64,000 nt of DNA from Ruminococcus sp. NK3A76. GTDB lineage: Bacteria > Bacillota > Clostridia > Oscillospirales > Ruminococcaceae. A program made the translations under genes and the position numbers. Shown in pieces: positions 43,324-51,862 of the stretch (position 1 is the first letter of the stretch; the number at the start of each line of letters is the position of its first letter). A model generated the notes under the pieces. It saw only the letters and a list, made by a program, of their open reading frames with translations, searched no databases and was not told the origin of the DNA. Location: assembly GCF_000686125.1 (NCBI RefSeq), contig NZ_JMMA01000002.1, positions 2,852,001 to 2,916,000 on the forward strand, given 5' to 3'.

Positions 43324-43495
43324 GGCAACACCGCACGAAGATTGTGCGCAAATTGCGCAGTCAGCTTTTTCGTCAGATCGCACAGATTTTCCGAAGGAAT
43401 ACTACCGTATTTCAAGGAAAAAATGTGTAATATGACGGAAAAGATGCAAGTAAGTTGCGTACAAAGCCTTCAGGCGGTCTTTGTGCGGTGTTGCC
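43324..43495. mobile_element. 172-bp miniature inverted-repeat element, copy D
   Basis: GGCAACACCGCAC...GTGCGGTGTTGCC. Ends differ from A-C (CACGAAGATTGTGCGCAAATTGCG and ACAAAGCCTTCAGGCGGTC side), defining a subtype to which the short copies E and F belong. Interior matches copy A (TTTTCGTCAGATCG, ATTTCAAGGAAAA). Confidence 0.88.
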
Positions 43496-43628
43496 TTAAA
43501 CGTTTTCACTGCCTAAGAGCACCTTTTGATTATACCACATCTTAATATATTTGTAAAGATGTTAGCAAATGAATAATAAATTGTTACTAAAAGTCATATA
43601 AATACTCCCCTGCATATTTAGCATATTA

Positions 43629-43660
43629 GGCAACACCGCACGGCCGCCGACCGATGCCTG
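43629..43660. repeat. Solo end of the miniature element (copy G)
   Basis: GGCAACACCGCACGGCCGCC and a few more bases resembling the A-C type end, with no second terminus. Upstream of the glutathione peroxidase promoter. Confidence 0.55.
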
Positions 43661-43694
43661 AATTGTAAAAACAAAAAATATTTGCGAAAACCTC

Positions 43695-43723
43695 TTGACA
43701 AAGCAAGATATATTTGATACAAT
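43695..43723 (+). promoter_or_regulatory. Promoter of the glutathione peroxidase gene
   Basis: TTGACA (43695-43700), 17 bases, TACAAT (43718-43723). Confidence 0.8.
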
Positions 43724-43786
43724 ATAGTTGGAAAAGATATTTATCGACCAGACGCAGCAACACATATCCTGAAAGGAGAATGCTTT

Positions 43787-44335
43787 ATGAAGACAGTCTA
43801 CGATTTCACAGTTACCGACCGCAATGGCAGCAAGGTAAGCCTTGATGAATACAAGGGCAAGGTGCTGCTTATAGTCAACACCGCTACGGGCTGCGGCTTC
43901 ACACCGCACTACGAGCCGCTTGAAAAGATGTACCGGGAGCTTAAGGACAAGGGCTTTGAGATACTCGACTTCCCCTGCAACCAGTTTGCCAACCAGGCAC
44001 CCGGCAGCGAGGAGGAGATACACCAGTTCTGCACGCTCAAATACGGCACGGATTTTCCGCAGTTTGCAAAGGTCGATGTAAACGGCGACAATGCAGAGCC
44101 GCTGTTTGAATATCTTGCGACACAAAAGCCGTTTGAGGGCTTCGGCAAGGGCGTTAAGAACGCAGCGCTCAAAAAGTTCTCAGACCTGAACAACAAAAAA
44201 TACGGCGACAAGGCTTACATCAGGTGGAATTTCACAAAGTTCCTCGTTGATGACAAGGGCAATGTAGTAGGCCGCTTTGAGCCGACCGTCGATATGCAGC
44301 AAGTAAGAAAGGCAGCAGAAGCACTGCTGGGGTGA
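43787..44335 (+). CDS. Glutathione peroxidase-family thiol peroxidase
   Basis: 182 residues. Peroxidatic Cys in NTATGCGFTPHY (C36, in place of Sec), FPCNQFANQAPGS, and the Trp/Asn motif IRWNFTKFL. A further Cys near residue 82 (FCTLKYG) may be the resolving Cys, in which case thioredoxin rather than glutathione is the reductant, as for other bacterial members. Removes H2O2 or lipid peroxides. Its start follows GAAAGGAGAATGCTTT. The CDF exporter follows six bases later. Confidence 0.93.
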   Translation: MKTVYDFTVTDRNGSKVSLDEYKGKVLLIVNTATGCGFTPHYEPLEKMYRELKDKGFEILDFPCNQFANQAPGSEEEIHQFCTLKYGTDFPQFAKVDVNGDNAEPLFEYLATQKPFEGFGKGVKNAALKKFSDLNNKKYGDKAYIRWNFTKFLVDDKGNVVGRFEPTVDMQQVRKAAEALLG

Positions 44336-44341
44336 GGAAAA

Positions 44342-45460
44342 ATGGATGAGCAGACAAGTCGTGACAAGATAATAATAAGAACGAGCATAACAGGCATACT
44401 CGCAAACCTGCTGCTGGCAGCTTTCAAGGCGGTAGTCGGCATAGCTTCAAACTCTGTGGCTATAGTTATGGACGCTGTGAACAACATATCGGACGCTGCA
44501 AGCTCGGTGATAACGATAGTCGGCACCAAGCTCGCCGCAAGGCAGCCTGACAAGAAGCACCCCTTCGGCTACGGCAGGATAGAGTATTTAAGCGCTATGG
44601 TGATATCGCTTATAGTGCTTTATGCCGGCGTGACTGCGTTTGTCGAGTCGTTCAAAAAGATAATCGAGCCCCAAACGCCTGACTATTCGACCGCTTCTCT
44701 TATAATAGTAGCGGCGGCAGTCGTGGTGAAGATAGTTCTCGGGCAGTATGTCAAGGGCGTGGGCGAAAAGGTAAGCTCGGATTCGCTGATAAACTCGGGC
44801 GAGGACGCACGGCTCGATTCGGTCATCTCGCTCTCGACTTTAGCAGCGGCAGGAATATATCTTTTAGCTGACATATCAGTCGAGGCATGGCTGGGTGCTG
44901 TTATCGCCATTGTTATTATCCGTTCAGGACTCGGAATGCTCAAGGATACTCTCTCAAAAATTCTCGGCGAGGGCTTTGAAGCGTCCCTTGCAAGGGAGAT
45001 AAAGGCCACCGTATGCAGCTTCCCGGAGGTAAAGGGAGCTTTTGACCTGGTGCTGCACAACTACGGGCCTGATGCTTATCAGGGCTCGGTACACATCGAG
45101 GTGCCTGATTCCATGAGGGCTGATGAGATAGACCACCTGACAAGGAGCATTTCCGCCGAGATATTTGATAAATTCAACATAGCCATGACGGCTATAAGCG
45201 TATACTCCTTCAACACCAAAGACCCCGAAGCGGCTTCTGCAAGGGAAAAGGTATCAAAGCTCGTTATGGAGCAGCCGCACGTTTTACAGATGCACGGCTT
45301 TTTCATCGACAGTGAGAGCAAGATGCTGCGCTTTGATGTGGTAGTCAGCTTTGATGCGCCCGACAGGGCTGCCGTACACGACGAGATACAAGAGAAGGTA
45401 TCAGAGCTGTTCCCGGGATACACGGTAAACATCGTGATCGACGCAGACTACAGTGAATAA
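44342..45460 (+). CDS. Cation diffusion facilitator (CDF) metal exporter
   Basis: 372 residues. Six membrane helices over residues ~15-210 with MDAVNNISDAASS (helix II metal site) and KHPFGYGRIEYLSA, then HxxxD-like residues on helix V region (INSGEDARLDSVISL). The C-terminal ~150 residues are the cytoplasmic dimer domain, longer than usual. Exports Zn, Mn, Fe or Co; the DxxD type pattern with Asn suggests a manganese/iron subfamily but this is weak. Operon with the peroxidase suggests metal-linked oxidative stress. Confidence 0.92.
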   Translation: MDEQTSRDKIIIRTSITGILANLLLAAFKAVVGIASNSVAIVMDAVNNISDAASSVITIVGTKLAARQPDKKHPFGYGRIEYLSAMVISLIVLYAGVTAFVESFKKIIEPQTPDYSTASLIIVAAAVVVKIVLGQYVKGVGEKVSSDSLINSGEDARLDSVISLSTLAAAGIYLLADISVEAWLGAVIAIVIIRSGLGMLKDTLSKILGEGFEASLAREIKATVCSFPEVKGAFDLVLHNYGPDAYQGSVHIEVPDSMRADEIDHLTRSISAEIFDKFNIAMTAISVYSFNTKDPEAASAREKVSKLVMEQPHVLQMHGFFIDSESKMLRFDVVVSFDAPDRAAVHDEIQEKVSELFPGYTVNIVIDADYSE

Positions 45461-45461
45461 G

Positions 45462-45507
45462 GGCAACACCGTACAAAGCCTTCAGGCGGTCTTTGTGCGG
45501 TGTTGCC
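45462..45507. repeat. 46-bp deletion derivative of the miniature element (copy F)
   Basis: GGCAACACCG joined directly to the TACAAAGCCTTCAGGCGG end of the D type, closing GTGCGGTGTTGCC. Forms a simple hairpin right after the CDF gene stop and could act as its terminator. Confidence 0.8.
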
Positions 45508-45520
45508 AAAGACAAAAGAA

Positions 45521-45548
45521 CCGGCTCCGCCATTTATGACGGAGCCGG
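45521..45548 (-). terminator. Terminator of the cellulase gene
   Basis: CCGGCTCCG...CGGAGCCGG, then a T-rich tract on the minus strand. Confidence 0.8.
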
Positions 45549-45558
45549 ATATGTTTGT

Positions 45559-47586
45559 TTACTTTACTTTGATCTTCTTTACTGCTGTATAGCCGCTGTA
45601 GTACTTAACGCCGCTTACAGTCTTGTAGGTGCGCACCTTTACATAGTATGTCTTGCCCTTTTTGAGCTTGCCTATAGTCTTGGAAACGTTCTTTGCACCC
45701 TTGACGGTCACGGTCTTAGTGGTCGCCTTTGTGAACTTGGAAGATGTCGAATAGGTTATCTGATAGCCTGTGACATTTGACACCTTGCTGTAGGTGACCT
45801 TAAGCTGCTTTGTCTTGGGGCTCGTTACCTTCTTAACTGTTGTCTTCTTAGGTACTATCTTGAAGGTCTTGGAGATACTGCCTGTATAAGCGCCCTTGCC
45901 TGTGACAGTAACAGTTGCCTTGCCTATGGCCTTGTTGTTTTTATAGGCAACTGTATAGTCAGTGCCGTTTTTCAGCGTCTTGCTGCCTACCTTGACGGTG
46001 AGCGCCTGTGTAACAGCCTTGCCTGTGTAGTACTTGTTCTTGATGCCTGTTACAGTGGCAGTCTTGATGCTTGTGCCTACTATCTTATAGGTGAGCTTCT
46101 TCTCGCCGCCGTAAGCGCCTCTGCCTCTGATTATAACAGTTGCCTCGCCTATCTTGATATTATCCTCATAGCCGAGAGTATAGTCTGTGCCTTCCTTAAG
46201 CACTGTAGAGCCGCTCTTTACAGTAACGCCTGCCTTCACGGGGCTGCCTGTATATGTCACAGAGGTCTTGTCAAGAGTGATAGAGAGCTTTGTGATATCC
46301 TTGAGCTTATCAAGTGTGCCTTCCTTCTTCTCGCCGCATACAGCGCAGGTATAGGTTATCTTGCCCTCGCTTGTGAGTGTGGGCCTGACTGTTATCGAGC
46401 CGTTATCAAAGGTATGTGTATAGCCGGACTTCTGAGCCTTTAAAAGGCCATTTAAGTATGTCTGGTCATCGACCTTAAGCTCTGAACGGCGGATAAGGCC
46501 GAACTTCTCGTTGAACTTATTATCCTTTGCTGTGATATATGCGTTATTATCCCATACGCAGCAGGCAACGCCCATTTCAGCGAAAGCGCCTGTGAAGTCT
46601 GATGCCCACTTTGCTCTTTCCTCGGAGTTTTTCTTATTTGTAGCGCCGAACTCACCGATAACGACTGCATTGCCCTTATCAACGAGCTGACCCTTGACGC
46701 TCTTGATTATACCCATGAGCTCATTTCTTGTAGACTCGGTATAAACAGCAGAGCCGTTCTCATTCATAGCGAAGTTATATGGCGAATATGCATGAACTGA
46801 AACAGCCACCATATCTGCCTCGTCCTTGGGCAGCTTATAATAAGGTGTGGTAGCGCCGTCCAAAGATGCGTCATAGCCGGGGCACATGATAAGTCTGTTA
46901 GCGTTGCTGCCGCCGGAAGCTCTTATGATATCGACTGCCGACTGGTTAAGGTCGTTGATGATATCGATCGCTGTCTTTACCTTTGTCTGGGGGTTTGAGG
47001 CCGTGAACCACCACTCGTTGTTATCGCCGATAAGTCTCGGCTCGTTGAGTGTTTCAAACACAAGGTGCTCATCGTAGTCCTTGAACACCTCGCTCACCTG
47101 AGTCCACACGCTTGAAACAAAGGTCTTGGATATCTCCTCATGCTCCTTGTCCGGGAAGAAGTAGTTGTCGTTTTTATTCTTTATATCGTTGTCGTGGTGT
47201 ATATTGATTATAACATACATACCGTCGTCATACGCATAGTCAACGACTTCCTTTACTCTTGCCATATAGCTCTCGTCTATCTTATGGTCGCTGTCCATAT
47301 GATAGCCCCAGGTCACAGGTATACGGATAGTCTGGAAGCCCTGGTCGTGAACGAAGTCTATCATTTCCTTCGTGGTCTTGGGGTTGCCCCAGTAGGTCTC
47401 AGAGCTGCTGCCGCTGCCGTTTGTGTCGAGTGTGTTGCCTAAGTTCCAGCCCACACCCATAGCCTTTACCACATCAAACTTTGTCAGAGCCTTTTCCTCA
47501 GCAGCCGAAGCAGGCAGAGCGGTCATAAGCGAAGCAGCTATCGCCGCAGCAGACAGCCCGGCGAGCATCTTTCTAAAACTCTTCAT
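45559..47586 (-). CDS. Secreted GH5 cellulase/endoglucanase
   Basis: 675 residues. Signal peptide to about ASA-AEE (residue ~30). GH5 catalytic domain ~35-350: GWNLGNTLDTN, TIRIPVTWG, FETLNEPRL (acid/base Glu) and VVIGEFGATN (nucleophile Glu). After it come a small Cys pair region (TCAVCGEKK), two Ig-like repeats with TYTGSPVKAGVTVKSG and YYTGKAVTQALTVKVG, and a C-terminal fibronectin-III-like, Lys/Thr-rich domain. No dockerin or CBM that I recognise, so attachment may be through the C-terminal repeats. Cleaves beta-1,4-glucan outside the cell. Confidence 0.93.
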   Translation of the reverse strand: MKSFRKMLAGLSAAAIAASLMTALPASAAEEKALTKFDVVKAMGVGWNLGNTLDTNGSGSSSETYWGNPKTTKEMIDFVHDQGFQTIRIPVTWGYHMDSDHKIDESYMARVKEVVDYAYDDGMYVIINIHHDNDIKNKNDNYFFPDKEHEEISKTFVSSVWTQVSEVFKDYDEHLVFETLNEPRLIGDNNEWWFTASNPQTKVKTAIDIINDLNQSAVDIIRASGGSNANRLIMCPGYDASLDGATTPYYKLPKDEADMVAVSVHAYSPYNFAMNENGSAVYTESTRNELMGIIKSVKGQLVDKGNAVVIGEFGATNKKNSEERAKWASDFTGAFAEMGVACCVWDNNAYITAKDNKFNEKFGLIRRSELKVDDQTYLNGLLKAQKSGYTHTFDNGSITVRPTLTSEGKITYTCAVCGEKKEGTLDKLKDITKLSITLDKTSVTYTGSPVKAGVTVKSGSTVLKEGTDYTLGYEDNIKIGEATVIIRGRGAYGGEKKLTYKIVGTSIKTATVTGIKNKYYTGKAVTQALTVKVGSKTLKNGTDYTVAYKNNKAIGKATVTVTGKGAYTGSISKTFKIVPKKTTVKKVTSPKTKQLKVTYSKVSNVTGYQITYSTSSKFTKATTKTVTVKGAKNVSKTIGKLKKGKTYYVKVRTYKTVSGVKYYSGYTAVKKIKVK

Positions 47587-47656
47587 TTTGCATCACCTTT
47601 CCTTAAATTATACATAACTTTTTATCACGACCCGTTATGGATCATAGGTCTATTGT

Positions 47657-47685
47657 ATTATACCACAAAAAAGCCGCCCCGTCAA
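47657..47685 (-). promoter_or_regulatory. Promoter of the cellulase gene
   Basis: Minus strand TTGACG (47680-47685), 17 bases, TATAAT (47657-47662). The -35 lies within the hairpin that ends the preceding gene. Confidence 0.75.
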
Positions 47686-47699
47686 AGGAACAGGGCGAC
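47667..47699 (-). terminator. Terminator of the phage-like orphan gene
   Basis: Minus strand GTCGCCCTG TTCCTTTGA CGGGGCGGC followed by T6. Overlaps the cellulase promoter. Confidence 0.65.
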
Positions 47700-47785
47700 A
47701 AAATTTTTTCTTCTACTATTTTTACAAAGACTGCACTCTGTTTTTGTGCAATATAAGCGAGTGAATAATCAGATATATTAAAATA

Positions 47786-48295
47786 TTATACTGATGCACA
47801 CGGCTGTTCGTCATCGGCGATATCCCGCTCTATTGCATCTGCGATAACGCCGCTTATCACCTCGGCGGTGCTGTCAGATGCCGGATCAAGCCCGTTTACG
47901 GCCTGCCGGATATCATCAAGCAGCGAGCCGCCCTGAGTATCAGAAGCCTGGCGCTGCGCAGGCTCGGTGAGCGAGGGCTTTATCACAAGTGTGAATATAT
48001 TGCTTTTTTTAACGAGGCGGCAGGTCTGCGTTCCGGTGATATGAGCCTTGGCTGCGACCTGGCATCTGACCTTGCCGGTGTGGCGGAGCACCTGCTCTGT
48101 TACGGTGAAATAGGAATTCTCCACCGGCACCTCTATTGTCACGCCGTCCTCATATTCGAGCAGGCAGGAGAAGCTGTCGGCTCCGTCAAGCCAGAGTGCG
48201 TTGAACACCACCCTTCTCGTGCCGAGCTCACCCATATAGCCGAGCAGCTCGGTATCAGGCTTTGCATAGAAGCCTTCATCAAGATATACGTTCAT
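47786..48295 (-). CDS. Unknown protein, phage baseplate/tail-like N-terminus
   Basis: 169 residues, start behind AAAGGAGGAAAACT. The first ~110 residues read as beta-sandwich (RRVVFNALWLDGADSFSCLLEYEDGVTIEVPV, then KVRCQVAAKAHITGTQTCRLVKKSNIFTLVIKPSL). This resembles the N-terminal domain of BppU-type phage baseplate proteins in my memory, though not closely enough to name it. The rest is an acidic helix. No other phage gene is near. It may be a domesticated fragment or something else. Confidence 0.5.
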   Translation of the reverse strand: MNVYLDEGFYAKPDTELLGYMGELGTRRVVFNALWLDGADSFSCLLEYEDGVTIEVPVENSYFTVTEQVLRHTGKVRCQVAAKAHITGTQTCRLVKKSNIFTLVIKPSLTEPAQRQASDTQGGSLLDDIRQAVNGLDPASDSTAEVISGVIADAIERDIADDEQPCASV

Positions 48296-48320
48296 AGTTT
48301 TCCTCCTTTAGTTGGTATTA

Positions 48321-48344
48321 TCAAGGATAAGAGCTCAGGCTCAT
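48321..48344 (-). CDS. Leader peptide MSLSSYP
   Basis: ATG AGC CTG AGC TCT TAT CCT TGA, four bases behind an exceptionally good AAAGGAGG. It ends 26 bases before the next start codon, which has its own site, so it looks like a translated leader ORF. Function inferred from layout only. Confidence 0.45.
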   Translation of the reverse strand: MSLSSYP

Positions 48345-48400
48345 GCCCCCTCCTTTCAAGACAAAGGTAACACGAAAACCGGCAGACATCAATAGGTAAA

Positions 48401-48514
48401 CGGAACAAATTTTCGGTAATCTGATATGCAACAAATATACTGCGTGACCAAAAGTGATAAAGCTATAAACCCAGTAAATTCCAGTAAATGTAATTAATGT
48501 TAACATTTGTTCCG
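48401..48514. promoter_or_regulatory. Paired ACGGAACAAAT boxes between divergent genes
   Basis: CGGAACAAAT (48401-48410) and its reverse complement ATTTGTTCCG (48505-48514) face each other 94 bases apart between the phage-like gene and the ABC gene. Could be a pair of operators; no regulator gene is adjacent. Confidence 0.35.
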
Positions 48515-48539
48515 TAATGTGCATATTTTGTGATATCTC

Positions 48540-48568
48540 TTGCAAATGGGGAATGCATGTGATATAAT
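48540..48568 (+). promoter_or_regulatory. Promoter of the ABC ATPase-permease gene
   Basis: TTGCAA (48540-48545), 17 bases, TATAAT (48563-48568). Confidence 0.7.
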
Positions 48569-48608
48569 ATATGGTGTTTTATTTGTGAAACTTATAAGGA
48601 GTGAGACA

Positions 48609-51600
48609 ATGCTTGAACTAAAAGGGATAAAGAAGGATTACCCTGCCGGCGACGGAACTGTCCATGCGCTGAAGGGTATAGACCTTAAATTCAGGAACTC
48701 GGAATTTGTGGCGATACTCGGCCCCTCAGGCTGCGGCAAGACCACGATGCTCAACATCATAGGCGGCCTTGACAAGTACACCGAGGGCGACCTTGTGATA
48801 AACGGCCGCTCAACCAAGGACTTCAAGGCAAGAGACTGGGACGCTTACAGAAACCATTCGATAGGCTTTGTGTTCCAGAGCTACAACCTCATACCTCACC
48901 AGACGGTGCTCAGAAACGTCGAGCTTGCGCTCACGCTTTCGGGTGTTCCAAAGAGCGAGAGGAGAGAAAGGGCAAAGAAGGCGCTGGAAGACGTTGGTCT
49001 TGGAAGCCAGCTAAACAAGCGCCCGAGCGAGATGTCGGGCGGTCAGATGCAGCGTGTGGCTATCGCAAGAGCTTTAGTAAACAACCCTGACATAATACTT
49101 GCAGACGAGCCGACCGGTGCGCTCGACACTGAGACGAGCGTTCAGGTAATGGAGATACTCAAAGAGATATCCAAGGACAGGCTCATAGTTATGGTAACGC
49201 ACAACCCTGAGCTCGCCGAGCAGTACGCATCACGCACTATCCGTATGCTCGACGGTGAGATAAAGGACGACACACAGCCGCTCACCGATGATGAGGTAGA
49301 GGTATTAAGCAAGGAAGACGCCAAAAAGCGTGAGGAAGACAGCAAAAAGAAAATGCCTTCGATGAGTTTTGCGACGAGCTTTTCTTTATCGCTCAAAAAC
49401 CTCTTTACCAAAAAGGGCAGGACGATACTTACATCTTTTGCAGGGAGCATCGGTATCATAGGCATAGCGCTGGTACTCTCCATATCCGAGGGCTTTACGA
49501 CATACATCAACGAGGTGCAGGAGCAGACGCTTTCATCGTATCCTCTGACGATAAGAGACAGCGAGATGGACCTGTCTGACATCATGGAGACATTCATGGG
49601 CATCGACAACAAGGAGCTGACCCACGAAAAGGACGCTGTCTACAAAAAATCGGCTATCTACGAGATAATAGATGCATTCAATCACTTAGAGGCAAAGGAA
49701 AACGACCTGCGCACCTTCAAGAAATACATCGACTCCGAGCGAAACCGTGAAGACAGCAAGCTCGGCAAGGCTTTGAGCGGCGTTCAGTACAGCTACGGGC
49801 TCGATATGCTCGTATACACAAAGAACGTTGACGGCAAGATACTCCACTCAGATGTGAATGAGATCATGAACGATATCATCAAGGAGCATATGGGTATAGA
49901 TATGCAGGCTATGAATCAGGCGGAGAGCCAGATGATGGGCGGCATGAGCTCTATGGATATGATGTCGTCAATGGGCGGCGGCGCATCACGCAGCTGGAAG
50001 GAAATGCTCCCGAAAGACGACGGCACGGGCATAAACGAGGTGCTCAAAAAGCAGTATGAGGTCGTTTACGGTCAGTGGCCGAAGGAATACAACGAGATAG
50101 TGCTTGTGCTCGATGAAAACAACGAGCTCGATGACCTGACACTCTATGCGCTGGGTCTTGAAACAAAGGAAGATGTTGACAACATCATGAAGGCTTCCAT
50201 GAAGGGCGAGGAGCTCAACATGGATAACGCCGATATCAAGTGGAGCTACGAAGAGGTCTGCGGCAGGACGTTCAGGGTGATACTCAACTCCTCCTGCTAT
50301 AAGTATGACGAGGAAACGGGCACATACACCGACCTGAGAGACACCGATGCAGGCTTGCAGTATCTCTACGACAACGGGCTTGAGCTGAAGATATCGGGTA
50401 TCATCAGACCTGACCCCGATGCAACAGCCACAATGCTCAACTCCTCAGCGGCATACACCGCAGACCTTACAAGGTATGTGGTAGATGAGATGAAGGGCTC
50501 TGAGGCTATCAAAGCACAGCTTGCCGACGAGACAAAGGACGTTATCACAGGCCTGCCCTTCAAGGACAAGGACACTGTGCTCGATGACAAGCAGAAGACA
50601 GAGGCCTTCAAGGAAAATGCTTCCAAGCTCGACGAAAAGGGCAAGGCGGCTATGTATCACAAGGTGATGACCACACCTGACGAGGCAACGCTTGCTTCTA
50701 TGGTCGAGGAGAACATGAAGGGTATGTCGGCTGACGACATGAAGAAGGCTCTCGGCCAGGTAATGAGCACCCAAATGGGCATGGGCGAGGACGAGATAAA
50801 CGGATACCTTGGAAAGCTCAGTGAGAGCGAGGTAAGAGAGAGCTTTTCCAAGATGATGTCAGAGCAGGTAAAGGGCGAATACGCTTCCAAAGTAGAGGAG
50901 CAGCTCTCAAAGATGACACAGCAGCAGCTCGCAGCAGGGCTTGATGACATAGTAAAGGCTCTTGAAGACGAGAAGCAGGGCGCATTCCTTTACGACAACG
51001 TGCTTGAATTCTCCGACTCGGATTACGAGAGCAACCTGTTGAAGCTCGGCTACATCGACCTTGAAAAGCCCACAGCGATAAACCTCTACGCTGCGACCTT
51101 CGAGAACAAGGACATCATCAAGGAAGAGATAGACAGCTACAACGACGGCAAGGACGAGGTAGACCAGATAAAGTACACCGACTACATCGGCATCATGATG
51201 TCGAGCATAACAACTATCATAAACGCCATAACCTATGCGCTGATAGCCTTTGTAGGCATCTCGCTGGTGGTATCATCTATCATGATAGGCGTTATCACGC
51301 TGATATCCGTTCAGGAAAGAACCAAGGAGATAGGCATTCTGCGTGCTATCGGTGCATCGAAGCATGACGTTTCGAGTATGTTCAATGCCGAGACTATTAT
51401 AATAGGCTTTATCTCGGGTCTTATAGGCGTTGTGGTGACATACCTGTTATGCATACCGATAAACATAATCGTTCACACGCTGACAGGCCTTAACAACCTG
51501 AGCGCACAGCTGCCGATACTTGCAGCGCTGATACTCATAGCCATAAGCGTTCTGCTGACACTCATTGCAGGCATCATACCTTCAAGAAGTGCGGCTAAGA

Positions 51601-51632
51601 AGGACCCTGTTGTGGCACTGAGGACAGAATAA
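48609..51632 (+). CDS. ABC transporter, ATPase-permease fusion (MacB/FtsX type)
   Basis: 1007 residues from the ATG at 48609 (ATAAGGAGTGAGACA). Residues 1-~225 are the ATPase: GPSGCGKT (38-45), FQSYNLIPHQTVLRN, MSGGQMQRVAIARA, LADEPTGALD. A charged linker (to ~255) leads to the permease: first span near 280-310 (SFAGSIGIIGIALVLSISEGF), a very large extracytoplasmic domain (~310-860) rich in Asp/Met/Lys (MGGMSSMDMMSSMGGG), and three spans ending in GIIPSRSAAKKDPVVALRTE. Both parts in one chain, unlike the split system at 40 kb. Probably exports peptides or acts on the envelope. Confidence 0.93.
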   Translation: MLELKGIKKDYPAGDGTVHALKGIDLKFRNSEFVAILGPSGCGKTTMLNIIGGLDKYTEGDLVINGRSTKDFKARDWDAYRNHSIGFVFQSYNLIPHQTVLRNVELALTLSGVPKSERRERAKKALEDVGLGSQLNKRPSEMSGGQMQRVAIARALVNNPDIILADEPTGALDTETSVQVMEILKEISKDRLIVMVTHNPELAEQYASRTIRMLDGEIKDDTQPLTDDEVEVLSKEDAKKREEDSKKKMPSMSFATSFSLSLKNLFTKKGRTILTSFAGSIGIIGIALVLSISEGFTTYINEVQEQTLSSYPLTIRDSEMDLSDIMETFMGIDNKELTHEKDAVYKKSAIYEIIDAFNHLEAKENDLRTFKKYIDSERNREDSKLGKALSGVQYSYGLDMLVYTKNVDGKILHSDVNEIMNDIIKEHMGIDMQAMNQAESQMMGGMSSMDMMSSMGGGASRSWKEMLPKDDGTGINEVLKKQYEVVYGQWPKEYNEIVLVLDENNELDDLTLYALGLETKEDVDNIMKASMKGEELNMDNADIKWSYEEVCGRTFRVILNSSCYKYDEETGTYTDLRDTDAGLQYLYDNGLELKISGIIRPDPDATATMLNSSAAYTADLTRYVVDEMKGSEAIKAQLADETKDVITGLPFKDKDTVLDDKQKTEAFKENASKLDEKGKAAMYHKVMTTPDEATLASMVEENMKGMSADDMKKALGQVMSTQMGMGEDEINGYLGKLSESEVRESFSKMMSEQVKGEYASKVEEQLSKMTQQQLAAGLDDIVKALEDEKQGAFLYDNVLEFSDSDYESNLLKLGYIDLEKPTAINLYAATFENKDIIKEEIDSYNDGKDEVDQIKYTDYIGIMMSSITTIINAITYALIAFVGISLVVSSIMIGVITLISVQERTKEIGILRAIGASKHDVSSMFNAETIIIGFISGLIGVVVTYLLCIPINIIVHTLTGLNNLSAQLPILAALILIAISVLLTLIAGIIPSRSAAKKDPVVALRTE

Positions 51633-51661
51633 GCGCCAAACAGCCAAACAGTTAAAAATAC

Positions 51662-51713
51662 AGGTGCCGGCTGTGCCGATGATATTAAGATCATCGACGC
51701 AGCCGGTATATCT
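51662..51713. repeat. Cruciform palindrome R4
   Basis: GTGCCGGCTGTGCCGATGAT...ATCATCGACGCAGCCGGTAT, followed by a T-run (51716-51722). It can act as the terminator of the ABC gene 30 bases upstream. Confidence 0.65.
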
Positions 51714-51798
51714 TTTTTATTATAACCATTTTCGCCCCTGCAAACCGGGGTGTTTTTGTGCTTACCGACAGAAAATGGCGAAAAAGCCTGCTGTCGGC

Positions 51799-51827
51799 TT
51801 GAAAAACAAGGGAAATAAGAGTATAAT
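51799..51827 (+). promoter_or_regulatory. Promoter of the LTA synthase-like gene
   Basis: TTGAAA (51799-51804), 17 bases, TATAAT (51822-51827). A CCGACAG...CTGTCGG inverted repeat (51765-51797) lies at its upstream edge. Confidence 0.75.
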
Positions 51828-51862
51828 TATAATGTTAAGGACAAAGAAAAAGGAGGATATAA

